64,000 nt of DNA from Fermentibacter sp964564435. Lineage in GTDB: Bacteria; Fermentibacterota; Fermentibacteria; Fermentibacterales; Fermentibacteraceae. The stretch covers positions 1 through 64,000 of the forward strand of contig CAZMAT010000001.1 of NCBI GenBank assembly GCA_964564435.1, written 5' to 3'. The notes under the pieces were generated by a model. The model saw nothing but the letters and a program-made list of their open reading frames with translations, was not told the DNA's origin and did no database searches. A program made the translations under genes and the position numbers. Below, one piece after another: positions 16,216 to 24,622 of this stretch (its first letter is position 1; each line of letters starts with the position of its first letter).

Positions 16216-16354
16216 GTGATCTCCTCCGGGTGATATCTGGAAGGAATATCGGCAATACCGCATCTCATCGTCGCGTCCAGGCGGGTCCTGGATCGAACCG
16301 GAGCATGCCCGTGCTACATCGCCTTCGGGATCGCCTCTGGTGTCCGGATCCCCC

Positions 16355-17263
16355 TCATAGCTCCGGCAGACCCGACAAGATCCCTGGTTCGCGCAGCATT
16401 CGGGAGAGCATCTCGTGATCGACTTCGTCCGCCTGCATCGGGACTATCACGACGTATCCCTCCTGAACGAGGGAGGCATCGCTCGAGTCGGATGCCGGCG
16501 GGATCGGCACAGGCGGCATGAGCGCCCATTCTGAGGTTCCGTCTTCGGGATCTAGCTCCTCCATTAGGTAGAACGTGAAGTCGAGAAGCACTCCGGCACG
16601 ATCGGCCGCCACCACGCCCCTGAACTCAGAAGGGCTCGTCCGCGGGAGGCTCACGGTGATGTACCGGCCATCCCCGAGGTCGCGAACAAGATCGCTTCGT
16701 GCAAGTTCAATCACCCACGAGGCGACAGCCTCTGCGTTTTCAGGCGAACCCTCCTCCAGGCCCGAAACGGCGATCGCGGGAACGCCCCACACCGCAGCGA
16801 CTCGGGCTGCACCTATCGTTCCGGAGGCCATCCAGTCGAATCCGAGGTTCGGCCCGTTGTTGAGCCCGGAGACAACCAGGTCAGGGGGGGTTCCGGCCAT
16901 CAGACCCTGCAGCGCAAGGAGCACGCAGTCGCCTGGATATCCGTCCACGGCCCATGCGCGTATCCCCTCGTCGAGATCGCGCTCCTGCACCTCCAGGACG
17001 TGAGAGGAGAAGACGGAGATGAAGTGGCTACTGCCGCTGCAATCACCCATCGGTGCGACGACATACGTCTCCGCGATTCCGGAGAAGGCCCGGGCGAGGG
17101 CGATCAGGCCTGGGTCGTCGATGCCGTCGTCGTTCGTTATCAGGACCGTGCGCGGCCACTGGCCGATGTCTTCCGCCTCCCCTGCGATCGCGGGGCTTGA
17201 GGAAGAGCAGAGCAACAGAACCAGCGATACAGGCAACGCGCAGGAAAAGAGCCTTTCCATCAT
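16355..17263 (-). CDS. surE: SurE-like 5'-nucleotidase with signal peptide
   Basis: A 302-residue protein. Residues 1-28 form a signal peptide (MMERLFSCALPVSLVLLLC then SSSSPAIAGEA). The mature part is a SurE phosphatase: VLITNDDGIDDPGL with the paired aspartates, GDCSGSSH, VDGYPGDCV, VSGLNNGPNLGFD and SGTIGAARVA. SurE removes phosphate from nucleoside monophosphates. Most bacterial SurE proteins are cytosolic, so export is unusual and suggests a periplasmic nucleotidase that scavenges nucleotides (inference). AAGG lies before the double ATG at 17263. Confidence 0.88.
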   Translation of the reverse strand: MMERLFSCALPVSLVLLLCSSSSPAIAGEAEDIGQWPRTVLITNDDGIDDPGLIALARAFSGIAETYVVAPMGDCSGSSHFISVFSSHVLEVQERDLDEGIRAWAVDGYPGDCVLLALQGLMAGTPPDLVVSGLNNGPNLGFDWMASGTIGAARVAAVWGVPAIAVSGLEEGSPENAEAVASWVIELARSDLVRDLGDGRYITVSLPRTSPSEFRGVVAADRAGVLLDFTFYLMEELDPEDGTSEWALMPPVPIPPASDSSDASLVQEGYVVIVPMQADEVDHEMLSRMLREPGILSGLPEL

Positions 17264-17333
17264 GGAGCACCTTTCCGGATGATCCCGGCTCACAGCGGCA
17301 TCTCGCGGTCGGATGCCAAATCGCCGGTCAGGT

Positions 17334-18164
17334 TCACTTCTGGCAGACCGGGCAGAGGTAGCAGGCACCGCCCAGGTACTGAATGCGCTCGACGGTTGTG
17401 CCGCAGCGGGGGCAGGGCCGGCCGGCGGCCCTGCTGTACATGATACGGGCGTAACCTCCATGCTTTCCGTACAGGTCGACCTCGTCGTTACGGCCTCCCC
17501 TTCCGGCAGCGGTGGCGACCGTATCCGTGATTGAGGCGTGAAGGCCCTCAAGATCCCGGGGGGCGAGCACGTCGATCATCCGTTTCGGGTGTAGACCCGC
17601 CTCGAACATGATGTCCTGTGCGATCGAGTTGCCGAGACCCGGGATGAGCTGATCCTTCGTGAGCAGGCTCTTCACGGAGCGCCTGCCTGAAGCCTTCAGT
17701 CCGTCGACGAGTTCCTGCAGGTACTCAGCCGTGAATCCGGGCTCCACCGGGGTCGTCCTCATGCCGCGGATGTACTGGCGGTCGTTCTCGGCGCCATGCT
17801 CGAAGAGCTCCATCGCGCCCCACATCTGGGTTGTCATCGAGAGGGCCGAACCGTCCTCGAACTCGAGCAGAAGGTGGTACTTCGCAGGCCGGGCTGCGCC
17901 TTCGGGGTGGAACAGCAGTTTGCCGCCGCACTCGCCGAAGACGAGCATGCGCTTCGAACCCAGCGGCAGGAACATCCACCTGCCCCGGGCGGCTGCCTGG
18001 CCGACTTCGAGACCCTGCGTCATTTCCGTGAACTCGTCATGGGTCCGGTTGTACCAGACGAACTTGTGGGGCGAGTTACCCATGAGGCCGGTGCGGACCA
18101 CCCTGCCGGCGACGGATTCGCGCATCTGACGAGTGAGGGTGAGGGTCTCCGGAAGCTCGAACAT
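17334..18164 (-). CDS. Fpg/Nei-family DNA glycosylase lacking the N-terminal proline
   Basis: A 276-residue protein with the full Fpg/Nei architecture: a beta-sandwich N-terminal domain, the helix-two-turn-helix with VKSLLTKDQLIPGLGNSIAQD, and a C-terminal zinc finger (CPRCG, then CYLCPVC). These enzymes excise oxidised bases. The start is MFELPE rather than MPELPE, so the proline that normally attacks the sugar as the mature N-terminus is replaced by Phe, while the next glutamate remains. This substitution occurs in a recognisable subgroup with the NSPHKFVWYNR motif, so it is not an isolated mutation. Activity is therefore uncertain. Confidence 0.88.
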   Translation of the reverse strand: MFELPETLTLTRQMRESVAGRVVRTGLMGNSPHKFVWYNRTHDEFTEMTQGLEVGQAAARGRWMFLPLGSKRMLVFGECGGKLLFHPEGAARPAKYHLLLEFEDGSALSMTTQMWGAMELFEHGAENDRQYIRGMRTTPVEPGFTAEYLQELVDGLKASGRRSVKSLLTKDQLIPGLGNSIAQDIMFEAGLHPKRMIDVLAPRDLEGLHASITDTVATAAGRGGRNDEVDLYGKHGGYARIMYSRAAGRPCPRCGTTVERIQYLGGACYLCPVCQK

Positions 18165-18379
18165 GTCCACACCTTCCGTTTCGACCCTGATGACGAGCGT
18201 TGTCACACGTCGTGTCCACCGGATCGCCCCTTATTCCCGGCGACCAGTGCAGGAAAACGAGCCGTCGGAGTCTCAGCGATTCAAGGATCATCCTGTCGGA
18301 AGCTGTTGGTCTGAGTTGAACAGCAGACCGTTGTTCAAGGAAAAGCCCGGTGAGGGATCCGACGATACGGTCGCACCGG

Positions 18380-18880
18380 TCACTCCCCGGACAGGGCCAG
18401 TGCGAGAACGAGCCTCTGCCCCGGGACATCCACGGCATAGCAGTACCCGAAGCCCGGCTGAGACCATTGAGTGAATACGAGCAGGCTGTCGGAAACCCAG
18501 AGAAGCCCCGACACCGGGCGCCACGGCAGCCGCTGCGGCCATTCCAGGGCGAACCTGCGGCCTGTTCCGGTTTCTTCGATGAACAGACGTTCCTGGTTCA
18601 GCTCCCGGTCGCGGAAGACCATGGATCGATACGAACTGTCGGGGCTGACTGCCTCCGACACCGTCATGCCCGAGTCTGCGGGGAAGCCGGTCTCGAGGAA
18701 GCCGACTTCGCCGATCCAGTCAGTGGCATCCCTCCACAACGCGCTCTCCCCCGGCAGCGACTGCAGCATCAATGCGATCAGCTCATCGGTAGGGAGCCCG
18801 ACCGATCCAGGGGATGTACCGACGGAGCCCTGGAGGATCAGCCCCTGAACCAGAACGGCGAAACCGGCGGAAAGTATCAT
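18380..18880 (-). CDS. Exported protein, unknown function
   Basis: A 166-residue protein from ATG 18880, with GGAGG five bases before. Residues 1-20 (MILSAGFAVLVQGLILQGSV) form a signal peptide. The mature domain has alternating hydrophobic strands (YRSMVFRDRELNQERLFIEE, RRFALEW, GLLWVSDSLLVFTQW, YCYAVDV), suggesting a small beta-rich or partial propeller fold. No family recognised. Confidence 0.6.
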   Translation of the reverse strand: MILSAGFAVLVQGLILQGSVGTSPGSVGLPTDELIALMLQSLPGESALWRDATDWIGEVGFLETGFPADSGMTVSEAVSPDSSYRSMVFRDRELNQERLFIEETGTGRRFALEWPQRLPWRPVSGLLWVSDSLLVFTQWSQPGFGYCYAVDVPGQRLVLALALSGE

Positions 18881-18938
18881 CGCAGCCTCCATGTTCTCAT
18901 CCAGCAGCTTGCGTCCGTGGAGGAGGGTTCCGGCTTCA

Positions 18939-19703
18939 TCACGGTTGCACCATTCCCGGCTCACGTTCCAGGCGATGCAGCATCCACAGGTTCGGGTCCT
19001 CGTACCTTCCCAGGTCTCGCGCGCGGTCGATCGAAACGGGCTGGAGGGCACCAGGCACGACATACATCCCGGTTTCGGGGAACTCCATCCCAGTCCAGCC
19101 CTCCCACTCGCCGACCGATCCTTCGACGGTGAGGGTGTTCGGAGCGACGCAGAGCGGCACGGCTCCGAGACGCCGGTGGACGCGGATCCAGGGGTCGAAG
19201 GGGGAACCGTCGGCACGCTCCCAGTCGACATAGCGTTCGAAGGGCGTCAGCGGGTAGCGGCTCTTCCACGTAGGCCGCACCGGCGCGATCAGGCTGGTGC
19301 ACGAAAGACGGCGTGCGAGAGCCCTCATCTCCTCTACCAGGATGCCGCTGAGGCCGCAGCCGCGGTGTCCCTCCGCCACCATGGCAGCGAGAGCGGACAG
19401 GGTGTCCGGTGTCCGTCCGTTGCGAGCAGCTTCGTCGGCCCTGAGCAGGATATCGTCGATCGTGGAGGGCAGGCCCGACTGGCTGCCGTCCCAGTTCAGG
19501 GGAACGGTGTGGCCCGCGGCGATCAGCTCGCCGGCCGAGTCGCACAGAATGATCTGACACTGCGGGAAGGTGTCGAACAGCAGGTGCCAGCGGGAGACGT
19601 TGCCGTGCAGCATGAAGCCTGGCCAGGATCCGGCGCTGAGCAGGTCGATCCGGTCTCTGAACTCCGGCCTCCGGTCGAGAGTGCAGACCGTGTACTCTGT
19701 CAC
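18939..19703 (-). CDS. GNAT-fold acetyltransferase-like protein
   Basis: A 254-residue protein. The central part resembles a GNAT acetyltransferase: IILCDSAGELIAAGHTVPL, then LSALAAMVAEGHRGCGLSGILVEEMRALA (the acetyl-CoA site with HRGCGLS in place of the usual RGxG), then LIAPVRPTWKSRYPL. The C-terminal 80 residues (PFDPWIRVHRRLGA onward) are typical of a larger GNAT-like family. GTG 19703 overlaps the previous stop by GTGA; GTG 19727, after GAGG, is an alternative start. Substrate unknown. Confidence 0.75.
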   Translation of the reverse strand: MTEYTVCTLDRRPEFRDRIDLLSAGSWPGFMLHGNVSRWHLLFDTFPQCQIILCDSAGELIAAGHTVPLNWDGSQSGLPSTIDDILLRADEAARNGRTPDTLSALAAMVAEGHRGCGLSGILVEEMRALARRLSCTSLIAPVRPTWKSRYPLTPFERYVDWERADGSPFDPWIRVHRRLGAVPLCVAPNTLTVEGSVGEWEGWTGMEFPETGMYVVPGALQPVSIDRARDLGRYEDPNLWMLHRLEREPGMVQP

Positions 19704-20002
19704 GCCGGCCCGCAGAAGAGTGAACACCTGCTGATCCTCGTCTCCTTCACCCAGGATGCGATCTCTAGGCGGTATCGAGTGATGCTGGGGCCCGCGGCAT
19801 GGGCCTTCAACGCCTCGTCGTCCCTGTACAGCTCGAAGAGGTAGATCCTCGCCGGGTCGTCGGAAGGGACCATGATCTCGAACTGGAGCGTTCCGGGCTC
19901 CCCTGCCAGACATCTCTCCCTGTGCGATGCCAGGGCATCGAGGACATTCTCCCTCGACCCGGGAGTGCACTCGATCTCTACGTTCAGGGCGATCCTGTTC
20001 AT
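19700..20002 (-). CDS. Antibiotic biosynthesis monooxygenase (ABM) domain protein
   Basis: A 100-residue protein with the ABM ferredoxin-like fold: an N-terminal strand (RIALNVEIECTPG), a helix, then GTLQFEIMVPSDDPARIYLFELYRDDEALKAH, as in the YgiN/LsrG group. Members act as small dimeric oxygenases or isomerases; the substrate cannot be inferred. GAGGTGGAAGGA precedes the ATG and the 3' end is coupled by GTGA to the GNAT gene. Confidence 0.85.
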   Translation of the reverse strand: MNRIALNVEIECTPGSRENVLDALASHRERCLAGEPGTLQFEIMVPSDDPARIYLFELYRDDEALKAHAAGPSITRYRLEIASWVKETRISRCSLFCGPA

Positions 20003-20037
20003 TCCTTCCACCTCGCTTGCGTTCGCAGCCAGCAGTT

Positions 20038-20151
20038 TCAGCCGGAGAGCACCACCCCGCCGATGAATGCCGCCCACAGGCCGCCCATCGTGATGATGAT
20101 CCCGAGGAGCCGGACGAGTGTCGTCCGGCCCGGAGGGGAGTCGAGATTCAC
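20038..20151 (-). CDS. 37-residue single-helix membrane peptide
   Basis: Start GTG 20151 overlaps the stop of the DUF3592 gene by GTGA. The peptide has a short polar N-terminus (VNLDSPPGRTTLVR) and one membrane helix (LLGIIITMGGLWAAFIGGVV), then stops at TGA. The overlap and clean single-helix profile suggest a real small gene, translationally coupled to the membrane protein upstream. No family known. Confidence 0.5.
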   Translation of the reverse strand: MNLDSPPGRTTLVRLLGIIITMGGLWAAFIGGVVLSG

Positions 20152-20627
20152 GGTCCCGGGATCGCTGGCTTGTAGAAGACCTCGACGGAGTCTCCGGGAT
20201 GGAGTTCCCCGAGACGCCTCCTCGCCTCCGCCCCGGAGGAGTGGATGTCCTCGTGAGAGCCTTCGGTCTCGTACCGCACCCCGTCGACGTAGTAGGAAAC
20301 CCTGCTGTAGATGCGGTATCCGTCCTCCGGATCCCTCGGCACAACGCGTATGGTGCTGCCTGCGAGGGTCCCGCGCGTGACCGACCTCATCCGCGACTCG
20401 CTCGCGCCCTTCCAGGTGAGGCCGACCCCGATCGCGAACATGAGAGGAGTGAGCGCCAGCCCGACGATGCCGGAGGAGCCGGGGATGGAGCCCAGCTCCG
20501 AGGCGAACTTTGCGAAACCCATCGAGACGAGTATCCGGTGCCCGGCGGCGAGGCCCAGGATCAGGGATGCCACCGCCCGAAGGACGGTCGCGCCGACCAT
20601 CAGCATCAGCGTCCGCCTGTTGGTCAT
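20148..20627 (-). CDS. DUF3592-type membrane protein
   Basis: A 159-residue protein with two membrane helices (TVLRAVASLILGLAAGHRIL and GIVGLALTPLMFAIGVGL) followed by a beta-rich soluble domain: TIRVVPRDPEDGYRIYSRVSYYVDGVRYET and GDSVEVFYKPAIPG, matching DUF3592 proteins. The domain is thought to sit at the membrane face; function is unknown. GGAGGGGCTG precedes the ATG. Confidence 0.78.
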   Translation of the reverse strand: MTNRRTLMLMVGATVLRAVASLILGLAAGHRILVSMGFAKFASELGSIPGSSGIVGLALTPLMFAIGVGLTWKGASESRMRSVTRGTLAGSTIRVVPRDPEDGYRIYSRVSYYVDGVRYETEGSHEDIHSSGAEARRRLGELHPGDSVEVFYKPAIPGP

Positions 20628-20639
20628 CAGCCCCTCCCC

Positions 20640-20848
20640 GGGGTCAGACTACCCTCGAAACCGTGCCTGCAATTTCATGCGGTCCATGATGTTGAAGCCA
20701 TGGTCATTCTGCAGGTTATCGGCTGAAGAGAACTGCACTTCGCAGAAGCCCAGCAAATCGGTGTTCACGAACAGGCCCGACAAGGAACACACTTGCTCAG
20801 AGTCACGCAACGCCCGTCCCGATGGCATTTCACGAGTAGCCTGACCCC
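20640..20848. mobile_element. MITE-like element, copy A (209 bp)
   Basis: The left end GGGGTCAGACTAC and the right end GAGTAGCCTGACCCC form terminal inverted repeats with few mismatches. The interior aligns with the copies at 22941-23149 and 25484-25691, most clearly over AAGCCATGGTCATTCTGCAG and the following 60 bases. No open frame is present, so movement would need an enzyme supplied from elsewhere. It fills the gap between the DUF3592 and methyltransferase genes. Confidence 0.72.
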
Positions 20849-20889
20849 GTTCTACCGTTCCACCGTTGCGGGAAGGCGGACTCATCCGC

Positions 20890-21714
20890 TCACCGCCGGC
20901 TTCCGACGACCGTGAACATCTCGATCTCACGATCCTGCCACTTCTGACAGTGCCTCGTGATCCTGACGTCCGGGAAACCCGCGATCCCGAGGAACTCGGC
21001 GATCAGGCCGGGAGATAGCCTCCACCAGGTATCGACCGGTTCACGGCGCCTCGAATCGGGAAGGAAGTAAACCGGCCTGACCCCGAAAAAATCGCTCAGC
21101 CGGTCGAAAACCCGGCACTTGAGGCCCGGGCGCATGTCCGTCACGATTATCGACCCGTCGACATGGTCCGACACGCGCTGGAGGGCCAGGAACGGGTCCC
21201 TGAGATGGAGCAGGATAGAACCCAGGGTGGCCATGTCGAACCGGCCGGCGTCTTCGGGCATGTCGTAGACGGACCCGTAGTGGACCCTTGCCTTGGATCC
21301 GAAAGCCCTGTGTGCGAGCCAGTAGCCATTGTTCAGCCGTTCGATGTGGTTCTGCCGGTCTGCGATGCGCTCGCCGAGATCGAGACCGGGATAGGGCACG
21401 ATGTCCCATTCCTGGCCGCCAGACAGGTCTAGAGCGGAGACTTCGGCTCCCATCCGCTCCATCCAGAAGCAGAGGTGTCCGCTGGCGGTCCCTATCTCCA
21501 GGACGCGTTTCCCTGATACGTCTACACCACCGAGATACTCCCTCTCCCTGCCCCGCAGATCCCATTCGCCATGCACGACTCCATGGCCTGGGACATCCAT
21601 GGTGTGATAGAAACAACAGTCCGTGATGGCCGGGACCGGCCGTTCGAGAATCCAGTCGCACTCCGGCAAACGTCCTCCTCGGTCTGTCGAAGGGCCGTCC
21701 GCGATTGACACCAC
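20890..21714 (-). CDS. SAM-dependent methyltransferase, CmoB-like fold
   Basis: A 274-residue class I methyltransferase. Motif I is VLEIGTASGHLCFWMERMGA, followed by the acidic motif VSALDLSGG and a later LGSILLHLRDPFLAL typical of motif IV to V. The N-terminal FYHTMDVPGHGVVHGEWDLRG segment resembles tRNA cmo5U-type and related methyltransferases (DUF1698-like). The substrate is not determined. The start is probably GTG 21714 or 21711; the stop lies 42 bases from MITE copy A. Confidence 0.8.
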   Translation of the reverse strand: MVSIADGPSTDRGGRLPECDWILERPVPAITDCCFYHTMDVPGHGVVHGEWDLRGREREYLGGVDVSGKRVLEIGTASGHLCFWMERMGAEVSALDLSGGQEWDIVPYPGLDLGERIADRQNHIERLNNGYWLAHRAFGSKARVHYGSVYDMPEDAGRFDMATLGSILLHLRDPFLALQRVSDHVDGSIIVTDMRPGLKCRVFDRLSDFFGVRPVYFLPDSRRREPVDTWWRLSPGLIAEFLGIAGFPDVRITRHCQKWQDREIEMFTVVGSRR

Positions 21715-21721
21715 AGACAGG

Positions 21722-22141
21722 CTACCTTCGTGTCTTCCAGGCCTCCAGCATGTCCGTGACGGGGATGCCGTCGATGGTAACGCCGGTCAGGTCGCACTCC
21801 TCGATCCTGGAGCCGGACAGGTCGACACGCCTGAAGAGGCTGTCGCAGAGCATCGCGTTCTCGAAGACGACCGCCCTCTGTCTGGCCTGGTGTCCCTCCG
21901 AGTCGGGAGGGGTTCCGATGCACCCGAAGGAGGCTCCACCGATCTGCACGGCCGACAACCGGATATCGCTCATGTCGGCGTTGTGGAACCTCGCGCCGCT
22001 CAGGTTCACGTTATCGAAATCGGCGCCGGCCAGATTCACGTCGTGGAACTCGGCACCCTCCATGTTCGCATCGGTGAACCTGGAACCCGCGATGTCGGCA
22101 TGCTCCACTCTGCTCATCCCGCACTTGATGTTCTGTTCCAT
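21722..22141 (-). CDS. Pentapeptide repeat protein
   Basis: A 139-residue protein made almost wholly of pentapeptide repeats with the A(D/N)LxX pattern: HADIAGSRFTDANMEGAEF, NLAGADFDNVNLSGARF, and after a short break CDSLFRRVDLSGSRIEECDL. Such repeats form a right-handed square helix; some members mimic DNA, but most are of unknown role. ATG 22141 is preferred because GGGGGAGGATGCG precedes it and a promoter lies just upstream; an ATG at 22222 would overlap that promoter. Confidence 0.85.
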   Translation of the reverse strand: MEQNIKCGMSRVEHADIAGSRFTDANMEGAEFHDVNLAGADFDNVNLSGARFHNADMSDIRLSAVQIGGASFGCIGTPPDSEGHQARQRAVVFENAMLCDSLFRRVDLSGSRIEECDLTGVTIDGIPVTDMLEAWKTRR

Positions 22142-22175
22142 CGCATCCTCCCCCGCCGCAGGCTTGCGGCTGTCC

Positions 22176-22204
22176 ATGATCTCCAGCGGATTCTGCGGTG
22201 TCAA
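22176..22204 (-). promoter_or_regulatory. Promoter of the pentapeptide repeat gene
   Basis: TTGACA (22204-22199) and GATCAT (22181-22176) are 17 bases apart on the minus strand, 35 bases before the chosen start. The divergent TetR gene begins 70 bases away, so that regulator may act here (inference). Confidence 0.5.
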
Positions 22205-22275
22205 GCCATGAGAGGCCGGCATCCGACTCCCCCGTGAAGGGCGAAGAGCGTTAGATTCAGAGCAGGATCAAGCGG

Positions 22276-22938
22276 ATGATTCAAGCGATCGGGGGCGGAT
22301 TGGACGGGAAGACCGGGGCGAGAGAGAGGATCATCTTCGCAGCCATCGGGATCCTGGAGAAGGATGGTGCAAGGGGGATCACCACCCGGCGAATCGCTGC
22401 CGAGGCCGGCGTGAACACTGCCGCTGTCAACTACTACTTCGGGTCCAAGGACGAACTGGTGCGGCAGGTTCTCTCGCTGACGCTGTCGCACGGTTTCACG
22501 GACTGGATCGAGGTGCTGGAGGACAGGAGCCTGGATGCCCCATCGAGGCTCTATGCAGCCCTTTCCATCATGCTCGAGGGCATCGAACGCAACCCAGGCG
22601 TGGTCCGAGCCCACATGTTCGAGAGCGGAGTCATGGAGGAAAGCCGAGTCGAAATCGGCGGGCAACTCTCGTCGTTCCTGGATGCGGCAGCCGCTCTTCT
22701 GTCGCCCTCCGGCGATCCCGAGGCAGATCTGAGGCTGCGCCTGGGCGTCGCGGTGCTGGCCGTGATGTCGGCGGGTCTGATGCCCGAACAGGTGGAGGTC
22801 ATTTCGCCTTCAGGCAGGGAGGGGATGATCCTGGCCCTGGTCGAATTCACTACGGGATGCAGGCTGACCGTGACGGAGGAACTGAAGGACCGGGCGGCTG
22901 AACTCAGGGCGGCTGCCTTCTCGAGTTTCGAGCCCTGA
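22276..22938 (+). CDS. TetR-family transcriptional regulator
   Basis: A 220-residue regulator. The N-terminal helix-turn-helix spans about residues 18-62 (RERIIFAAIGILEKDGARGITTRRIAAEAGVN, then VNYYFGSKDELV, the classic TetR signature). The C-terminal ligand domain is helical and lacks recognisable ligand residues. It is divergent from the pentapeptide repeat gene and probably controls itself or that gene. It is one of few plus-strand genes in the accessory region. A MITE-like element begins two bases after its stop. Confidence 0.9.
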   Translation: MIQAIGGGLDGKTGARERIIFAAIGILEKDGARGITTRRIAAEAGVNTAAVNYYFGSKDELVRQVLSLTLSHGFTDWIEVLEDRSLDAPSRLYAALSIMLEGIERNPGVVRAHMFESGVMEESRVEIGGQLSSFLDAAAALLSPSGDPEADLRLRLGVAVLAVMSAGLMPEQVEVISPSGREGMILALVEFTTGCRLTVTEELKDRAAELRAAAFSSFEP

Positions 22939-22940
22939 CC

Positions 22941-23149
22941 GGGGTCAGACTACTCCCAGAACCGCCCTCGCAAGGCAATGCAGCCCTGCCTTTTACAACC
23001 ATAGTCATTTCACAGGTTATCCGCTTGAGAAAAGTGCTGTTCGCGAATGCTTTCCAGATCGGCATGCGAGAGGGACTGTTTTGACCAAAACCAGCGCGGG
23101 TCATGCCGTAACGCTGATGGATGCGGTGTTTCTGGAGTAGCCAGACACC
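22941..23149. mobile_element. MITE-like element, copy B (209 bp)
   Basis: Left end GGGGTCAGACTACTC; right end GAGTAGCCAGACACC, a worn version of the inverted repeat. The interior shares CAACCATAGTCATTTCACAG and GAGAAAAGTGCTGTTCGC with the other two copies. Its length equals copy A and differs from copy C by one base. It starts two bases after the TetR stop and ends near the QueG-like pseudogene. Confidence 0.72.
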
Positions 23150-23166
23150 GTTCCGACGTCCCAGGG

Positions 23167-23722
23167 TTATCGACTGTCAGGGATGCCAGCGTGGTTCGGA
23201 CAGATCCGGTGGCACTCCCAGCATTTCTTCAACACGAATCCCCTGTCGTTCCTGAAGTTGGAGACAGGTCTGCAGAGCTGCTGATCGACGGTTGTGCCGT
23301 CGAGGGCGGATGTGGGGCACGCCTCCATGCAGAGCCTGCAGCCCTCCGTGCACGACCGGTATGTCGCGATCGGGTCCTGTTCGACGGCGACTCCGAGCAG
23401 CAGGGCCCCGAGCTGGATCATGCTGCCGAGCCTGTTGTTGACTAGGAGTGTGTTCCGCCCGAGAACGCCGAGCCCCGCAAGGTGGCCGGCGTTCCACCTC
23501 CTCCGTGACCAGGCGGTTGATGTAGGTGTAGGGGATGCAGTTCGTGGCTAACATCGAACCCGCGGGCTGCCTCTTCGCGAAAACCAGCACCGACCGGCAC
23601 TCGGGTGATACGTCGCAGGGATGGAAGCCCGCAGGTGCCTCTGAGAACCTCTCTGCGGAGGCGATCCCGCACAGATCGGCCCCCAGCTCGATGGCGACGG
23701 CCTTGATCTCATCAGCGGTCAT
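23167..23722 (-). pseudogene. Frameshifted, deleted QueG-like Fe-S reductase gene
   Basis: The first part from ATG 23722 reads MTADEIKAVAIELGADLCGIAS through CIPYTYINRLVTEEVE, as in the N-terminal domain of epoxyqueuosine-reductase-like proteins. At about 23480 the frame shifts, and a different frame gives HLAGLGVLGRNTLLVNN, then the two-cluster ferredoxin part (CTEGCRLCMEACP and CWECHRICP). Around 40-60 residues that normally join these parts are missing, so both a deletion and a frameshift have occurred. It starts inside the 3' end of the GNAT gene. Confidence 0.75.
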
Positions 23723-24233
23723 GTCTGCCTCCGATGGTCTCCGGTCCCGGGTCCTGCCCAACCGTGAAGCTCGTCCACTCGATATCGGTCAGCTCCATCA
23801 TGTCGACCGAGCGCTTCATGCCGATCTTCTCGTAGAAGCCGACGGCCTCCTCATCGGCATAAGCGAACACCACGATGTCCTGCGAGCCGCCCGCGATCTC
23901 CCTCGCGAGGCGCATCAGCTCGCTCCCGATGCCTTTCCCTGCGTAATCCCTGTCGATCCCCAGATCGGTCACGAGCAGCCAGTACGCGAAATCGGTCAGG
24001 CCGAGGCAGACGCCGATCAAGACCCCGTCTCCGTTGCGGGCGGTCAGGCTGATCGAGGCATTCCGGACCAGCCTCCCGATCCTCTCGCGGAAGCGCTCTC
24101 TCGGGTACTGGCTGCCGAGGTCGGTCCTGACGAGGAACTCGACGTACTCCTCCGAGGAGAGGCGCTCCTGACGGATGGCGATCCCGCCGTGCGGAGTGTC
24201 GATTGTCGTCGCAGATCCGTCCATTTCGATCAC
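23712..24233 (-). CDS. GNAT N-acetyltransferase
   Basis: A 173-residue GNAT protein. Core motifs are LIGVCLGLTDFAYWLLVTDLGIDRDYAGKGIGSELMRLAREIAGG, where the DYAGKGIG loop binds acetyl-CoA, and VVFAYADEEAVGFYEKIGMKRS at the C-terminal fold. This subgroup acts on small amines or protein termini; the substrate is unknown. GTG 24233 overlaps the preceding stop by GTGA; ATG 24224 is an alternative. Confidence 0.88.
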   Translation of the reverse strand: MIEMDGSATTIDTPHGGIAIRQERLSSEEYVEFLVRTDLGSQYPRERFRERIGRLVRNASISLTARNGDGVLIGVCLGLTDFAYWLLVTDLGIDRDYAGKGIGSELMRLAREIAGGSQDIVVFAYADEEAVGFYEKIGMKRSVDMMELTDIEWTSFTVGQDPGPETIGGRHDR

Positions 24234-24622
24234 AGAGCATCATCAGCCGGGAGCAGGCGGATCTCCTCCACCATCTTCGACAGCTCTTCGGCAGCACTCT
24301 CGGCACCGTTGCACCTGAAGCAGAAGCGGCCGCCTTCGAGGTCGATGACGATCGCTCCCGATGCACGATCCTTGGCTGCCTGCACGGTCTTCACCGAGGA
24401 CAGGTGGATCGTGATGTCGGAGAGACCTTCGTGCAAGCGTCGGTCCACCCAGGATGGCGAGAAGACAAGATCACTCCCGGATACGCTGAGCCTTCCCCCG
24501 ATCCATGCGCCTCCGACGACACTGTTCATCCTCTCCACCGCGTCGCCGGATACGATCCTGCCCAGCCGGGAGGCCTTCACCCCGGCGATCAGCGCGCTGC
24601 CGCTCTTCGATATCAGCATCAT
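24230..24622 (-). CDS. GRAM/PH-like domain protein
   Basis: A 130-residue protein starting at a double ATG after CCGGAGGA. The alternating strands GGRLSVSGSDLVFSPSWVDR, ITIHLSSVKTVQAAK, GAIVIDLEGGRFCFRCNG and the final helix AAEELSKMVEEIRLL follow the pattern of GRAM/PH-like domains (short beta barrel capped by a helix). A lipid- or protein-binding role is inference. It is translationally coupled to the GNAT gene downstream. Confidence 0.65.
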   Translation of the reverse strand: MMLISKSGSALIAGVKASRLGRIVSGDAVERMNSVVGGAWIGGRLSVSGSDLVFSPSWVDRRLHEGLSDITIHLSSVKTVQAAKDRASGAIVIDLEGGRFCFRCNGAESAAEELSKMVEEIRLLPADDAL

